This document shows, in pieces, positions 7,244 through 13,453 of a stretch of DNA of 14,305 nt. This DNA is from CAYRVF01 sp964427535 (GTDB lineage: Bacteria; Chloroflexota; Ktedonobacteria; Ktedonobacterales; JADMIN01). A model generated the notes under the pieces. That model did no database searches, was not told the DNA's origin, and saw only the letters and a list, made by a program, of their open reading frames with translations. The stretch spans positions 1-14,305 of the forward strand of contig CAYRVF010000129.1 of the NCBI GenBank assembly GCA_964427535.1, written 5' to 3'. The first letter of the stretch is position 1. The number at the start of each line of letters is the position of its first letter. The position numbers were made by a program, and so were the translations under genes.

Positions 7244-7747
7244 ATGAGCGAGACAGAGGCGCCAATACACACTCGCACCGTGACATGGCAGGACCCAGCG
7301 CCTGGCGCGGCTGCCAGCCGAACGATGAGCGGATTAGCGTTTCTGCAAGCGATACAGCGCGGCGAGCTCCCGGCACCGCCGATTGCTGCCTTGATGGGGA
7401 TGTGGATCGCCGAGATCGAGGAAGGTCGCGTCGTCTTCGCCGCCGTGCCAAGTGACTATCACTACAACCCCATCGGCACTATCCACGGCGGACTTGCCGC
7501 GACGCTGCTCGATTCGGCGATGGGCTGCGCGATTCACTCGACCCTTCCGGCTGGCACCGGCTATACCACCGTCGAGCTCTCCATCAACTACGTGCGCGGC
7601 ATGACGCGCGAGACGGGTGAGGTCCGGGCGGAGGGCACGGTCATTCACCGGGGAGGCCGCATCGCCACCGCCGAGGGACGCATCACCGACGCGCAGGGGC
7701 GGCTCTACGCCCACGGCACGACCACCTGCATCGTGCTGCGCGGCTAG
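7244..7747 (+). CDS. PaaI-like hot-dog thioesterase
   Basis: A 167-residue acyl-CoA thioesterase-like protein. The ATG at 7244 has GAGAGGA (7227-7233) 10 nt upstream. The hot-dog active-site segment is N-P-I-G-T-I-H-G-G-L-A-A-T-L-L-D (residues 75-90): the HGG motif (81-83) starts the central helix and D90 sits where PaaI/4HBT enzymes carry the catalytic acid. This is followed by T-T-V-E-L-S-I-N-Y-V-R, another family hallmark. About 45 residues precede the fold, a common extension in the DUF4442/PaaI group. These enzymes hydrolyse aromatic or medium-chain acyl-CoA in the cytoplasm. It lies 45 nt downstream of the TetR gene on the same strand, so co-transcription and TetR control are likely. 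Confidence 0.9.
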   Translation: MSETEAPIHTRTVTWQDPAPGAAASRTMSGLAFLQAIQRGELPAPPIAALMGMWIAEIEEGRVVFAAVPSDYHYNPIGTIHGGLAATLLDSAMGCAIHSTLPAGTGYTTVELSINYVRGMTRETGEVRAEGTVIHRGGRIATAEGRITDAQGRLYAHGTTTCIVLRG

Positions 7748-7794
7748 ACAGCACGTCGCACAATAGCCACAGCAGAGCGACCACAGTACAGCGC

Positions 7795-7817
7795 GGTTCG
7801 GAACCCCGCGAGGCGGG
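7795..7817 (+). other. Two overlapping short hairpins in oxidoreductase leader
   Basis: GGTTC (7795-7799) and GAACC (7801-7805) are complementary around a single G, and CCCGC (7805-7809) pairs with GCGGG (7813-7817) across GAG. The two share base 7805 and lie 27 nt before the oxidoreductase ATG. They could be an operator half-site or mRNA structure; I could not match them to any known riboswitch class. Confidence 0.35.
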
Positions 7818-7843
7818 ACCAGCGAGGGAAAGGCAGGAGCGCC

Positions 7844-8860
7844 ATGCGCCTGGGAGTCAATCTGGGATACTGGGGGTCGGGGCCAGCCAACGGCGTCGCG
7901 CTGGCGCAGGAGGCGGAGCGCCTGGGCTTCGACTCCGTCTGGACGGCTGAAGCCTACGGCTCGGATGCCGTAACGCCGCTCACCTGGGTCGGCGCGCTCA
8001 CCTCCAAGATCAAGCTCGGCACCGGCATTTTGCAGATGCCCGCGCGCACGCCCGCGATGACCGCGATGACGGCCGCCACGCTCGATTTACTCAGCGGCGG
8101 GCGCGTGCTGCTCGGCATCGGCCTCTCGGGTCCGCAGGTTGTCGAGGGCTGGCACGGGCAGCCCTACGGCAAGCCCCTCGCCCGCACCCGTGAGTACGTC
8201 GACATCCTCCATCGCATCTGGGCGCGTGAGGAGCCGCTGGACTTCCACGGAGAGGAATATACGATTCCTATCGAGGGCGGCACGGGCCTGGGCAAGCCGC
8301 TCAAGCTGATCGTGCATCCTCTGCGTCCGCGCATCCCGATTTATCTCGCGGCAATCGGCCCGAAGAACGTCGAGCTGGCGGGCGAGATCGCCGACGGCTG
8401 GCTGCCCGTCTTCTACGCGCCACAGCGGCAGCAGGCGATGCTTGAGGCACTCGATGCCGGGCTCGCTCGGCGAACGGCACCGGGCGAATTCGACATCGCG
8501 CCCACCGTCCACATCGTGCTCGGCGACGACATAGATGCCTGCCGGGCCGCCGTCAAGCCCACTCTCGCCCTCTACATCGGCGGCATGGGCGCGCGCGGGA
8601 AGAACTTCTACAACGACCTCGCGCGCCGCTACGGCTACGAGGCCGAAGCCGAGCGCATCCAGAATCTCTATCTCGCGGGCAGGAAGAACGAGGCCATCGC
8701 CGCGGTTCCCGATTCGATGGTCGACGATGTGGCGCTCTGTGGTCCCAAAGAGCGCATCGCCGAGCTGCTCGACATTTGGAAGCGTTCGCGGGTCACGACG
8801 ATGATCTGTGGCACCACCCAGCCCGAGGCGCTGCGTGTGATGGCCGAGTTGGTGCTGTAG
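7844..8860 (+). CDS. LLM-class, probably F420-dependent, oxidoreductase
   Basis: A 338-residue luciferase-like TIM-barrel enzyme. The ATG at 7844 has AGGAG (7835-7839) 4 nt upstream, slightly close but strong. The N-terminus M-R-L-G-V-N-L-G-Y-W-G and E-A-E-R-L-G-F-D-S-V-W-T-A-E-A-Y-G are the first strand and helix of the family, followed by T-G-I-L-Q-M-P-A-R-T-P (cofactor-facing loop) and G-R-V-L-L-G-I-G-L-S-G-P-Q. The later I-Y-L-A-A-I-G-P-K-N-V-E-L-A-G-E-I-A-D-G-W segment is typical of F420-dependent members related to N5,N10-methylenetetrahydromethanopterin reductase. Such enzymes transfer hydride between F420 (or FMN) and varied organic substrates. It follows the thioesterase by 96 nt, so it may share the TetR-controlled transcript or have its own promoter. 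FMN use is the main alternative. Confidence 0.9.
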   Translation: MRLGVNLGYWGSGPANGVALAQEAERLGFDSVWTAEAYGSDAVTPLTWVGALTSKIKLGTGILQMPARTPAMTAMTAATLDLLSGGRVLLGIGLSGPQVVEGWHGQPYGKPLARTREYVDILHRIWAREEPLDFHGEEYTIPIEGGTGLGKPLKLIVHPLRPRIPIYLAAIGPKNVELAGEIADGWLPVFYAPQRQQAMLEALDAGLARRTAPGEFDIAPTVHIVLGDDIDACRAAVKPTLALYIGGMGARGKNFYNDLARRYGYEAEAERIQNLYLAGRKNEAIAAVPDSMVDDVALCGPKERIAELLDIWKRSRVTTMICGTTQPEALRVMAELVL

Positions 8861-8891
8861 CACCGCGATTTCCGCCGGTCGTGTCTACTGG

Positions 8892-8929
8892 GGCGAGGGC
8901 GGGCGAGGCATGCCTTGCCCGCCTCCGCC
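8892..8929. terminator. Long GC-rich palindrome, bidirectional terminator
   Basis: The core at 8898-8923 is a near-perfect palindrome: GGCGGGC pairs with GCCCGCC, then one G-T wobble, then the self-complementary AGGCATGCCT. Flanking GGCGAG and TCCGCC extend the stem with two mismatches. It lies between the stops of the converging LLM oxidoreductase and YbjQ genes, 31 nt after the former. No U-run is visible. Confidence 0.65.
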
Positions 8930-8955
8930 GTCCGTCATACCCGCCCGCCTCACGG

Positions 8956-9019
8956 CCCCTCCCCTCTAAGGTGAGGGGGTAGGGGGAGAGGTCTGCCGAG
9001 TGGGAGGAGAGGTTCTGCC
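8956..9019. repeat. GC-rich dispersed intergenic repeat, copy 2
   Basis: CCCCTCCCCTC (8956-8966), a short spacer, GAGGGGG and AGGGGG form an imperfect hairpin, followed by AGAGGTCTGCC (about 8986-8996) and a second tail copy GAGAGGTTCTGCC (about 9007-9019) directly against the YbjQ stop codon. The unit resembles 4403-4440 in order and orientation. Confidence 0.5.
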
Positions 9020-9409
9020 CTATCGCTGAGTCGGCACCACATAGACCGCCGTGCCATAGCACAGCACCTCGGTGACACCAGCGGAGATCTCAGTCGCGTC
9101 GTAGCGGACGCCGATGATGGCGTTGGCGCCGAGCTGTGCCGCGTGCTGGATCATGATCTCGTAGGCGTTCGAGCGGGAGCGCTCGGCAAGCGAGGTGTAG
9201 AGGGAAATGTTGCCGCCGACGAGCTGCTGGAAGGCCGCGCCCACCGAGCCGACGATGCTGCGAGAGCGGACGATGATCCCACGCACCATGCCGTAGTTGC
9301 GCACGACGGTATGCTCAGGCAGCTCAAACGCGGTCGTCACGAGCGAATGGTCGAAGGGCATCGGCTGTTGGATGTACGATTGCTGGGCTGGCTGCGCTGG
9401 CTGGCTCAT
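9020..9409 (-). CDS. YbjQ/UPF0145 (DUF74) family protein
   Basis: A 129-residue protein of the YbjQ family. The start is ATG at 9409-9407 with AAGGAG 8 nt upstream (complement of about 9418-9423). A Q/P-rich N-terminal tail (about residues 1-20) is followed by the conserved fold: Y-G-M-V-R-G-I-I-V-R-S-R-S-I, then helix A-Y-E-I-M-I-Q-H-A-A-Q-L-G-A-N-A-I-I-G-V-R-Y-D, then G-V-T-E-V-L-C-Y-G-T-A-V-Y-V. The fold is known to form ring-like pentamers; a heavy-metal-binding role has been proposed but is not established. Its start codon overlaps the stop of the 61-aa gene upstream as ATGA, which implies translational coupling. Last gene of a three-gene operon with a membrane protein. Confidence 0.9.
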   Translation of the reverse strand: MSQPAQPAQQSYIQQPMPFDHSLVTTAFELPEHTVVRNYGMVRGIIVRSRSIVGSVGAAFQQLVGGNISLYTSLAERSRSNAYEIMIQHAAQLGANAIIGVRYDATEISAGVTEVLCYGTAVYVVPTQR

Positions 9410-9591
9410 GGATTCGCTCCTTTTTTCTCGACATCCAGCGCCGGCAGCGTCGCATAAACCGAATAACCGGCGCAGAACGGCTGGCCATCCTGGAGAACTA
9501 CCAGCAGGAGTACGTTCCGCTCCCACGGCTGGTTGCATTCCAAGCGAGAGCCACGCAGGCGCGGTAGGAGCCGAACCGCGTCATCATACAC
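9406..9591 (-). CDS. Unrecognised 61-aa protein, coupled to YbjQ
   Basis: A small open frame from GTG (9591-9589) to TGA (9408-9406). The stop overlaps the YbjQ ATG (ATGA) and the GTG overlaps the last 8 nt of the preceding membrane-protein gene, so it fills the gap in an overlapping operon; this is the main support. No separate ribosome binding site is visible, consistent with coupling. The protein has R-L-L-P-R-L-R near the start, a central hydrophobic stretch N-V-L-L-L-V-V-L-Q-D-G-Q, two cysteines (C-N-Q and F-C-A-G-Y) and a charged end (D-V-E-K-K-G-A-N-P). Third codon positions are mostly G or C like the neighbours. It contains the YbjQ ribosome binding site. I do not recognise the family. 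The frame could begin upstream of the GTG inside the previous gene. Confidence 0.55.
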   Translation of the reverse strand: MYDDAVRLLPRLRGSRLECNQPWERNVLLLVVLQDGQPFCAGYSVYATLPALDVEKKGANP

Positions 9592-9844
9592 GTGGTGTGG
9601 GTGAGTGTTCGGCGTCCGTTGGTCGCCCCCACAGGCGGCGCGTCATGTATGACCCTAGGGCGTATCCTGCCGCGCCGAGCACGAACGTGACGCCGATCCA
9701 CGCCAGGCCAGCAAAGCTCGCGGCGCTATCACCGCGCACGATCTGTAGCACCAGGAGACCGACGATGAGACCGACCATCAACCCAACGACGAGGCCGAGC
9801 GTGCAGCCGACGTGAGCGAGATTGCGCCCACGAAGTTGTTCCAT
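9584..9844 (-). CDS. Small two-helix membrane protein
   Basis: An 86-residue hydrophobic protein. I chose ATG 9844-9842 because GGAG (complement of 9852-9855) lies 7 nt upstream; an in-frame ATG at 9889 would add 15 residues. Two predicted membrane helices: residues about 9-34 with the glycine-zipper-like run G-L-V-V-G-L-M-V-G-L-I-V-G-L-L-V, and about 42-66 (F-A-G-L-A-W-I-G-V-T-F-V-L-G-A-A-G-Y-A-L-G). The C-terminus T-R-R-L-W-G-R is basic, so the positive-inside rule puts both ends in the cytoplasm. The family is unrecognised. It is the first gene of the operon with the 61-aa protein and YbjQ, under the promoter at 9909-9938. Confidence 0.75.
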   Translation of the reverse strand: MEQLRGRNLAHVGCTLGLVVGLMVGLIVGLLVLQIVRGDSAASFAGLAWIGVTFVLGAAGYALGSYMTRRLWGRPTDAEHSPTPRV

Positions 9845-9908
9845 AACGGGGCTCCGAACATCTGGGGAAACATGCGGACGGCCCACCACGGGAACTTCCG
9901 CTGCCAGC

Positions 9909-9938
9909 GTTATACCAGTACGGCGAGAACGCCGTCAA
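9909..9938 (-). promoter_or_regulatory. Sigma-70-like promoter of membrane protein-YbjQ operon
   Basis: On the minus strand, TTGACG (complement of 9933-9938), an 18-nt spacer and TATAAC (complement of 9909-9914), with TG one base before the -10 (extended -10). The predicted start is about 9902, 58 nt before the ATG at 9844. This is one of the best promoter matches in the window. Confidence 0.75.
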
Positions 9939-9999
9939 CGCCGGAATGGTAGTGGGCATACGGCAGCCCACAGGCAGCCCACATACGAAAGAGAACGTC

Positions 10000-10584
10000 A
10001 TGAGCGAGTTGACCTTAGACGAGCTACGAGCATCCGCACGTCGCATCAATGCCGGAGAGACCAGCATCGAGGACGAAGCCACCCGTCACTCTGTCGCCGA
10101 GCTGACGGATGCCCTGCGACTGACGCGTGGAACGCTGCACGCACTCATCGACGGCTGGACACAGGGACAACTGCTTGTCCGTCCGTCGCACGCGCCCGAT
10201 GAGACGCTTCCGCCGGAGGATTCGTGGTCGGCGACCGAGGCGCTGACCCACCTGATCGCCACGCAAAACTGGTATCTGATGCATCTCGTCCGGCTGCTAG
10301 GCAGACGCGAGATGTTTGACATCATGCCGCGCGGGCTTGGCGACCTGGCCCGGCAGGACGTACCCAAAGCCGAACTCGTCGCCGGATTGCGCGCCGCCAC
10401 CGAGCGCGCGCTCGCCACCTTCGCCAGTGTCCCCGCCGACGCCGACCTCGGCGCGCGACGCGAGACCGGTTTTGGCTTCGCGCTCAGCATCCGAGGCTTT
10501 ATGTACATGGTCATCGGCCACGACCTGCAGCACCTCAGCCAGATCAAGCGCCTGCAGCGTGTTGCCGGGTTCGCCTCAGCGTGA
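10000..10584 (+). CDS. DinB-superfamily protein
   Basis: A 194-residue protein of the DinB/YfiT-like four-helix-bundle superfamily. The ATG at 10000 has GAAAGAGA (9987-9994) 5 nt upstream; the frame is open to 9946 but without a better start. The presumed metal-binding histidines are present: H84 in A-L-T-H-L-I-A-T-Q and the H-x-x-x-H pair H174/H178 in I-G-H-D-L-Q-H-L-S-Q-I. Related proteins are metal-dependent thiol transferases (bacillithiol, mycothiol or maleylpyruvate-linked) or have unknown activity; the sequence does not decide. It is divergent from the membrane protein-YbjQ operon and converges on rpsU with a strong inverted-repeat terminator between them. No clear promoter of its own was identified. 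Confidence 0.88.
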   Translation: MSELTLDELRASARRINAGETSIEDEATRHSVAELTDALRLTRGTLHALIDGWTQGQLLVRPSHAPDETLPPEDSWSATEALTHLIATQNWYLMHLVRLLGRREMFDIMPRGLGDLARQDVPKAELVAGLRAATERALATFASVPADADLGARRETGFGFALSIRGFMYMVIGHDLQHLSQIKRLQRVAGFASA

Positions 10585-10607
10585 CGATCCGCTCGCGGGC
10601 ACGACAA

Positions 10608-10647
10608 TACCGGCTAACACCGTACGTTCGTGCTGTGTTAGCCGGTA
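10608..10647. terminator. 13-bp perfect inverted repeat, bidirectional terminator
   Basis: TACCGGCTAACAC (10608-10620) and GTGTTAGCCGGTA (10635-10647) are exact reverse complements across a 14-nt loop. It lies 23 nt after the DinB stop and 29 nt beyond the rpsU stop on the other strand, the expected place for a shared terminator of converging genes. No long U-run follows on either strand. Confidence 0.75.
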
Positions 10648-10676
10648 CACCCGGTTCGGAGCGGTCGCGCGGCTGG

Positions 10677-10883
10677 CTAGTAGCCCATCGCCGCTGCTTT
10701 GGCGCGCGCCTTTCGAGCCTTCCGCTCGCGTGCGTCAGCCTTGCGCTTGCGCTTGACGCTGGGTGGCTCGTAGTGCTGGCGCCGCTTGGCCTCAGAGAGC
10801 AGGCCGTCCTGCTGAACTCTCCGTGTGAACCGCTTCAGGGCTTGCTCGAAAGACTCGCCCTCTTTGATAATAACTTCACTCAC
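10677..10883 (-). CDS. rpsU: 30S ribosomal protein S21
   Basis: A 68-residue basic protein matching S21 throughout: S-E-V-I-I-K-E-G-E-S-F-E-Q-A-L-K-R-F at the start, the helix R-R-V-Q-Q-D-G-L-L-S-E-A-K-R-R-Q-H-Y-E-P-P-S, then a lysine/arginine-rich tail. Length is normal. S21 binds the 30S platform near the 3' end of 16S rRNA and helps initiation. The start is GTG at 10883-10881; only a weak AAGAG lies upstream, unusual for this window and consistent with translational control. The leader is long (about 157 nt from the predicted promoter) and carries a hairpin at 10899-10925. The gene stands alone, converging with the DinB gene. Confidence 0.95.
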   Translation of the reverse strand: MSEVIIKEGESFEQALKRFTRRVQQDGLLSEAKRRQHYEPPSVKRKRKADARERKARKARAKAAAMGY

Positions 10884-10898
10884 GCTTCGCTCTTGTGC

Positions 10899-10925
10899 CC
10901 GAGGGAGCTTTCTCGCGCTCCTCGG
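10899..10925 (-). promoter_or_regulatory. Leader hairpin upstream of rpsU
   Basis: In the rpsU transcript CCGAGGAGC pairs with GCTCCCTCGG (complements of 10917-10925 and 10899-10908), a 9-bp stem with one bulged C and an 8-nt loop. It ends 15 nt before the GTG start, directly above the weak ribosome binding site, where it could influence S21 initiation. Confidence 0.45.
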
Positions 10926-11043
10926 TCTCCTTTCTGCGCATTCGTGAACCGGTACGTTTCGTCGCGCCGCATCCGCATGTCCGGCGCGTTCATGTGAGCA
11001 GAGGGTTCCGGCAATCTGCCGCGCGACCGCCCTGCGTCAGACT

Positions 11044-11052
11044 TATAGTGTA
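11044..11052. promoter_or_regulatory. Overlapping opposed -10 elements, rpsU and moaC
   Basis: On the minus strand TGG-TACACT (-10 complement of 11047-11052) is an extended -10 for rpsU; a very similar TGA-TACACT precedes rnpB. On the plus strand the same bases give TATAGT (11044-11049), a 5-of-6 match to TATAAT, for moaC with a start about 11056. Neither has a good -35 at 17-18 nt. The minus-strand call is firmer than the plus-strand one. Confidence 0.45.
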
Positions 11053-11112
11053 CCACAGGTTTCCCGATAGCACACGTGTCAAACCCGAATACATCGCTCC
11101 AGGAGTGACCCG

Positions 11113-11637
11113 ATGGAATTGACGCATTTCGACGAGGCCGGTCGCGCGCGCATGGTGGATGTCAGCCAGAAGTCCGAGACCACTCGCGAGGCGATCGCGG
11201 CGGGCAGCGTGTTCATGCGGCCCGAGACGCTAGCGCTCATTCGCCAGGGCGGCATGAGCAAAGGCGACGTGCTCGCCGTCGCGCAGGTCGCGGGCATTCT
11301 GGCCGCGAAGCAGACACCGCAGATCATCCCCATGTGCCACACGCTGCTGCTGACTGGCATCGACATCGCCTTCGAGCTTGCGGCCGCGTCGGGCGACTCG
11401 CAGGCAGCGGCGGTCCACATCCGCGCGACAGTCCGAACCGTCGGCAAGACCGGCGCCGAGATGGAGGCATTGACAGCAGTGTCCGCCGCCGCGCTCACGA
11501 TCTACGACATGTGTAAGGCGGTCGATCGCGGCATGAGCATCGAGCACGTGCGGTTGCTGCGGAAAAGTGGCGGCAAGAGTGGCGTATTCGAGCGCGACGA
11601 ATCCCCGCCTCTAGAGCAGACCAGCCCCGGCGCGTGA
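11113..11637 (+). CDS. moaC: Cyclic pyranopterin monophosphate synthase MoaC
   Basis: A 174-residue enzyme of molybdenum cofactor synthesis. It converts the MoaA product 3',8-cyclo-7,8-dihydro-GTP into cyclic pyranopterin monophosphate. The ATG at 11113 has AGGAG (11101-11105) 7 nt upstream. All known active-site residues are in place with the E. coli spacing: K50 in S-K-G-D-V-L, H76 in P-M-C-H-T-L, and D132/K135 in Y-D-M-C-K-A; T-G-A-E-M-E-A-L-T is also conserved. Length is slightly above the usual 160 residues because of the C-terminal tail. No other Moco gene is in the window, so it is an isolated copy here. It converges with the MFS gene; only 13 bp separate the stops, with a small CGTGA/TCACG hairpin (11633-11645) across the end. 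Confidence 0.96.
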   Translation: MELTHFDEAGRARMVDVSQKSETTREAIAAGSVFMRPETLALIRQGGMSKGDVLAVAQVAGILAAKQTPQIIPMCHTLLLTGIDIAFELAAASGDSQAAAVHIRATVRTVGKTGAEMEALTAVSAAALTIYDMCKAVDRGMSIEHVRLLRKSGGKSGVFERDESPPLEQTSPGA

Positions 11638-11650
11638 TGGTCACGTCTGA

Positions 11651-12862
11651 TCATCTCCCTGGGGTGCCTACGGCAGCCGCCGCGACCCCTCGTACATGCC
11701 ATCTCGTGACCAGCACCGTGACGGCCAGCGCCACCAGCAGCAGCGGCACGGCGATGCCAAACGCCTGAGCGAGGCCCACGTGGTCCGCCAGCGCGCCCAG
11801 CACGAACGGCGCGGAGAGAATCGCGGCGCTCGTCGCGACGGCCACGCGCGACATCGCCCGTTCAGTCTCGTCGGGCACCTCGGCGGCCGCCAGCGCGACC
11901 CCGACAGGGAACACGTTCGCGACGCCCAGTCCGACGACAAACAGGCCGAGCACGCGTAGCACCGCCGCCGAGGCGAGCCAGAAGAGCGGAAACCCTACGA
12001 CAGCGACGCACAACGCGCCGAGCAATACGAAGATCGCGGGCCACCGCCGGGTGAGGCGGCTGCCCGTGAACCGGCCGAGCACCATCGCCAGGAAGAACGC
12101 GCTCAGCGCCAGGTCCGCGTGGCCGGGAGAAAAGCTTCCGGCGGAGATCAGAAACGAGACGCCCCAGTAGCCAACGCACCACTCCACGCCCGTCTCGAAG
12201 AACACGATGCACACCAGTGCCCAGAAGGTCCAGGGGAAGGGCCGTGACAGCTTCCCCTCGGACGTGTGCGTGACCGGCGGCGCGAAGATGACAGAGCGAT
12301 AGCGGATCGCGACGACGGCAAAAACCGCCACTGGCAGCAGCAGCGCGACGCGCCAGTCGAGCGAGATGCCGACGACCACACCGACGATGGCGGAGGCGAG
12401 AATCGCGAAGATGCTCGCCGAGGTATTGGCCTCAGTCATCGCCACGGGACTCCAGAGCCCGTGAGCATCTGAGAGTGTCGCGTTGATCGTCACCGTGAGC
12501 AACGCACCAGAGACGCCCATCGCGAGCGCCCCGAGGATGCTCCACAGAGCGGACGGCGCGAAGGCCAGCAGCGCGAGACCCACCGCCATGCCTGAGGCAC
12601 CGCCCCAGAAGAGCCGTCGGCGACCGTAGCGCTGCGTCAGGCGGCTAACCGCTCCAGCGGCAAGCAGGGAGCCGAGGGCGAAGGCGCTGAAATGCAGGCT
12701 GGCGACGGTATACGAGAGCCGCAAGCGGGCGCGCACGTACGGCATGATCGGCCCCAGCACCGCCTCCAGAAACGCGAAGTAGCCGAGCATCCAGTATGAG
12801 AGCCAGGTCAGTGCGTCGCGGTGGAAGCGGGTCGGAGACTCGGACAACAGCAGTCCTGGCAT
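11651..12862 (-). CDS. MFS transporter
   Basis: A 403-residue major facilitator protein. The start is ATG at 12862-12860: AAGGA (complement of 12872-12876) lies 9 nt upstream and the first helix follows about 20 residues in. The frame is open to 12943 but those 27 residues are unlike a transporter N-terminus. About twelve hydrophobic segments are visible in two halves. A motif-A-like loop follows TM2 (G-A-V-S-R-L-T-Q-R-Y-G-R-R-R-L-F, lacking the usual Asp), and the second half has the equivalent G-R-F-T-G-S-R-L-T-R-R. The organisation resembles sugar or fucose/FucP-like and drug-type MFS proteins; substrate cannot be assigned. It lies downstream of rnpB in the same direction (about 94 nt), so read-through from rnpB or an unseen promoter could drive it. 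Confidence 0.88.
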   Translation of the reverse strand: MPGLLLSESPTRFHRDALTWLSYWMLGYFAFLEAVLGPIMPYVRARLRLSYTVASLHFSAFALGSLLAAGAVSRLTQRYGRRRLFWGGASGMAVGLALLAFAPSALWSILGALAMGVSGALLTVTINATLSDAHGLWSPVAMTEANTSASIFAILASAIVGVVVGISLDWRVALLLPVAVFAVVAIRYRSVIFAPPVTHTSEGKLSRPFPWTFWALVCIVFFETGVEWCVGYWGVSFLISAGSFSPGHADLALSAFFLAMVLGRFTGSRLTRRWPAIFVLLGALCVAVVGFPLFWLASAAVLRVLGLFVVGLGVANVFPVGVALAAAEVPDETERAMSRVAVATSAAILSAPFVLGALADHVGLAQAFGIAVPLLLVALAVTVLVTRWHVRGVAAAAVGTPGR

Positions 12863-12895
12863 GCGCGGGAATCCTTCACCTATCGGGATTGCGGG

Positions 12896-12913
12896 ACCGG
12901 AATCGACTCCGGT
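12896..12913 (-). terminator. Weak hairpin between rnpB and MFS gene
   Basis: ACCGGA (12896-12901) and TCCGGT (12908-12913) form a perfect 6-bp stem with a 6-nt loop, about 43 nt after the RNase P RNA 3' end. It could be the rnpB terminator, but there is no U-run and no stronger candidate in the spacer. Confidence 0.3.
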
Positions 12914-12956
12914 GCAGTAGGCATCCAGTGCCAGAAAGTTCACGGGAGGAAATAAC

Positions 12957-13399
12957 TACGGCGGCGCGAGGTGACCATAAGCCGAATTCTGTTCCCGCAG
13001 TGACTCGCATCACCACGGGTGGCAATCATCTTTCTCGGGCGACGGTTACCCACCGCCTCTAGCGGCCAACCCGGAGGGTTACGGGCGAGCAACCCGCGAG
13101 CGTGCGACACACCCGAAGATGGGCCGCACGCTACTCCTCCTGTCTGGCCTTGCTCCAGATGGGGTTTACCTCAGCCGGCTGGTCACCCAGCCGCTGGTGA
13201 GCTCTTACCTCGCCATTTCACCCTTACCGGGCACCGGCGAACCGGCACCAGGCGGTATGTTTCTGTGGCACTTTCCTTGGGGTCGCCCCCACTGGCCGTT
13301 AGCCAGCATCCCGCTCTGTGGAGTTCGGACTTTCCTCGACTGGCCCGGCGTTGCCACCGGCCAGACGCGATTGCCTGTTCACCTCGCGTCGCCGCACAC
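12957..13399 (-). ncRNA. rnpB: RNase P RNA, bacterial class A
   Basis: The catalytic RNA that trims 5' leaders from pre-tRNAs. Read on the minus strand, the universal elements are in order: GAGGAAAGTCCG (complement of 13326-13337), CACAGAAACATA, the AGGGTGAAATGG and GGTAAGAGCTCACC block (complement of about 13198-13225), GGTAAACCCC followed by GGAGCAAGGCCAGAC (the P15/L15 region whose GGU pairs with tRNA CCA), and ACAGAATTCGGCTTAT (complement of 12977-12992). Helix P1 closes the molecule: 12965-12974 pairs perfectly with 13379-13388, one mismatch, then 12960-12963 with 13390-13393. Ends are set from P1 and from the promoter, so they are accurate to a few bases. The length of about 440 nt is at the upper end for class A. 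It is divergent from the isocitrate dehydrogenase gene. Confidence 0.97.
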
Positions 13400-13402
13400 C
13401 TA

Positions 13403-13414
13403 GTCAGTGTATCA
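13403..13414 (-). promoter_or_regulatory. Extended -10 promoter of rnpB
   Basis: On the minus strand TGA-TACACT (-10 is the complement of 13406-13411) gives a start near 13399, just outside helix P1, as expected for rnpB. The -35 region at 17-18 nt spacing is poor; the extended TG probably compensates. It is nearly identical to the rpsU promoter TGG-TACACT. Confidence 0.6.
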
Positions 13415-13453
13415 CAGGCCAGCGCCTGCTCCTCAGGATGTTCCTCCGCCGTA

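Noticed and set aside
7748..7843. Riboswitch before the LLM oxidoreductase
   Set aside because: Only about 96 nt with short stems, and no conserved core of any class I know.
11077..11082. TTGACA on the minus strand upstream of rpsU
   Set aside because: It is 24 nt from the TACACT -10, too far for a sigma-70 promoter; the extended -10 is the better explanation.
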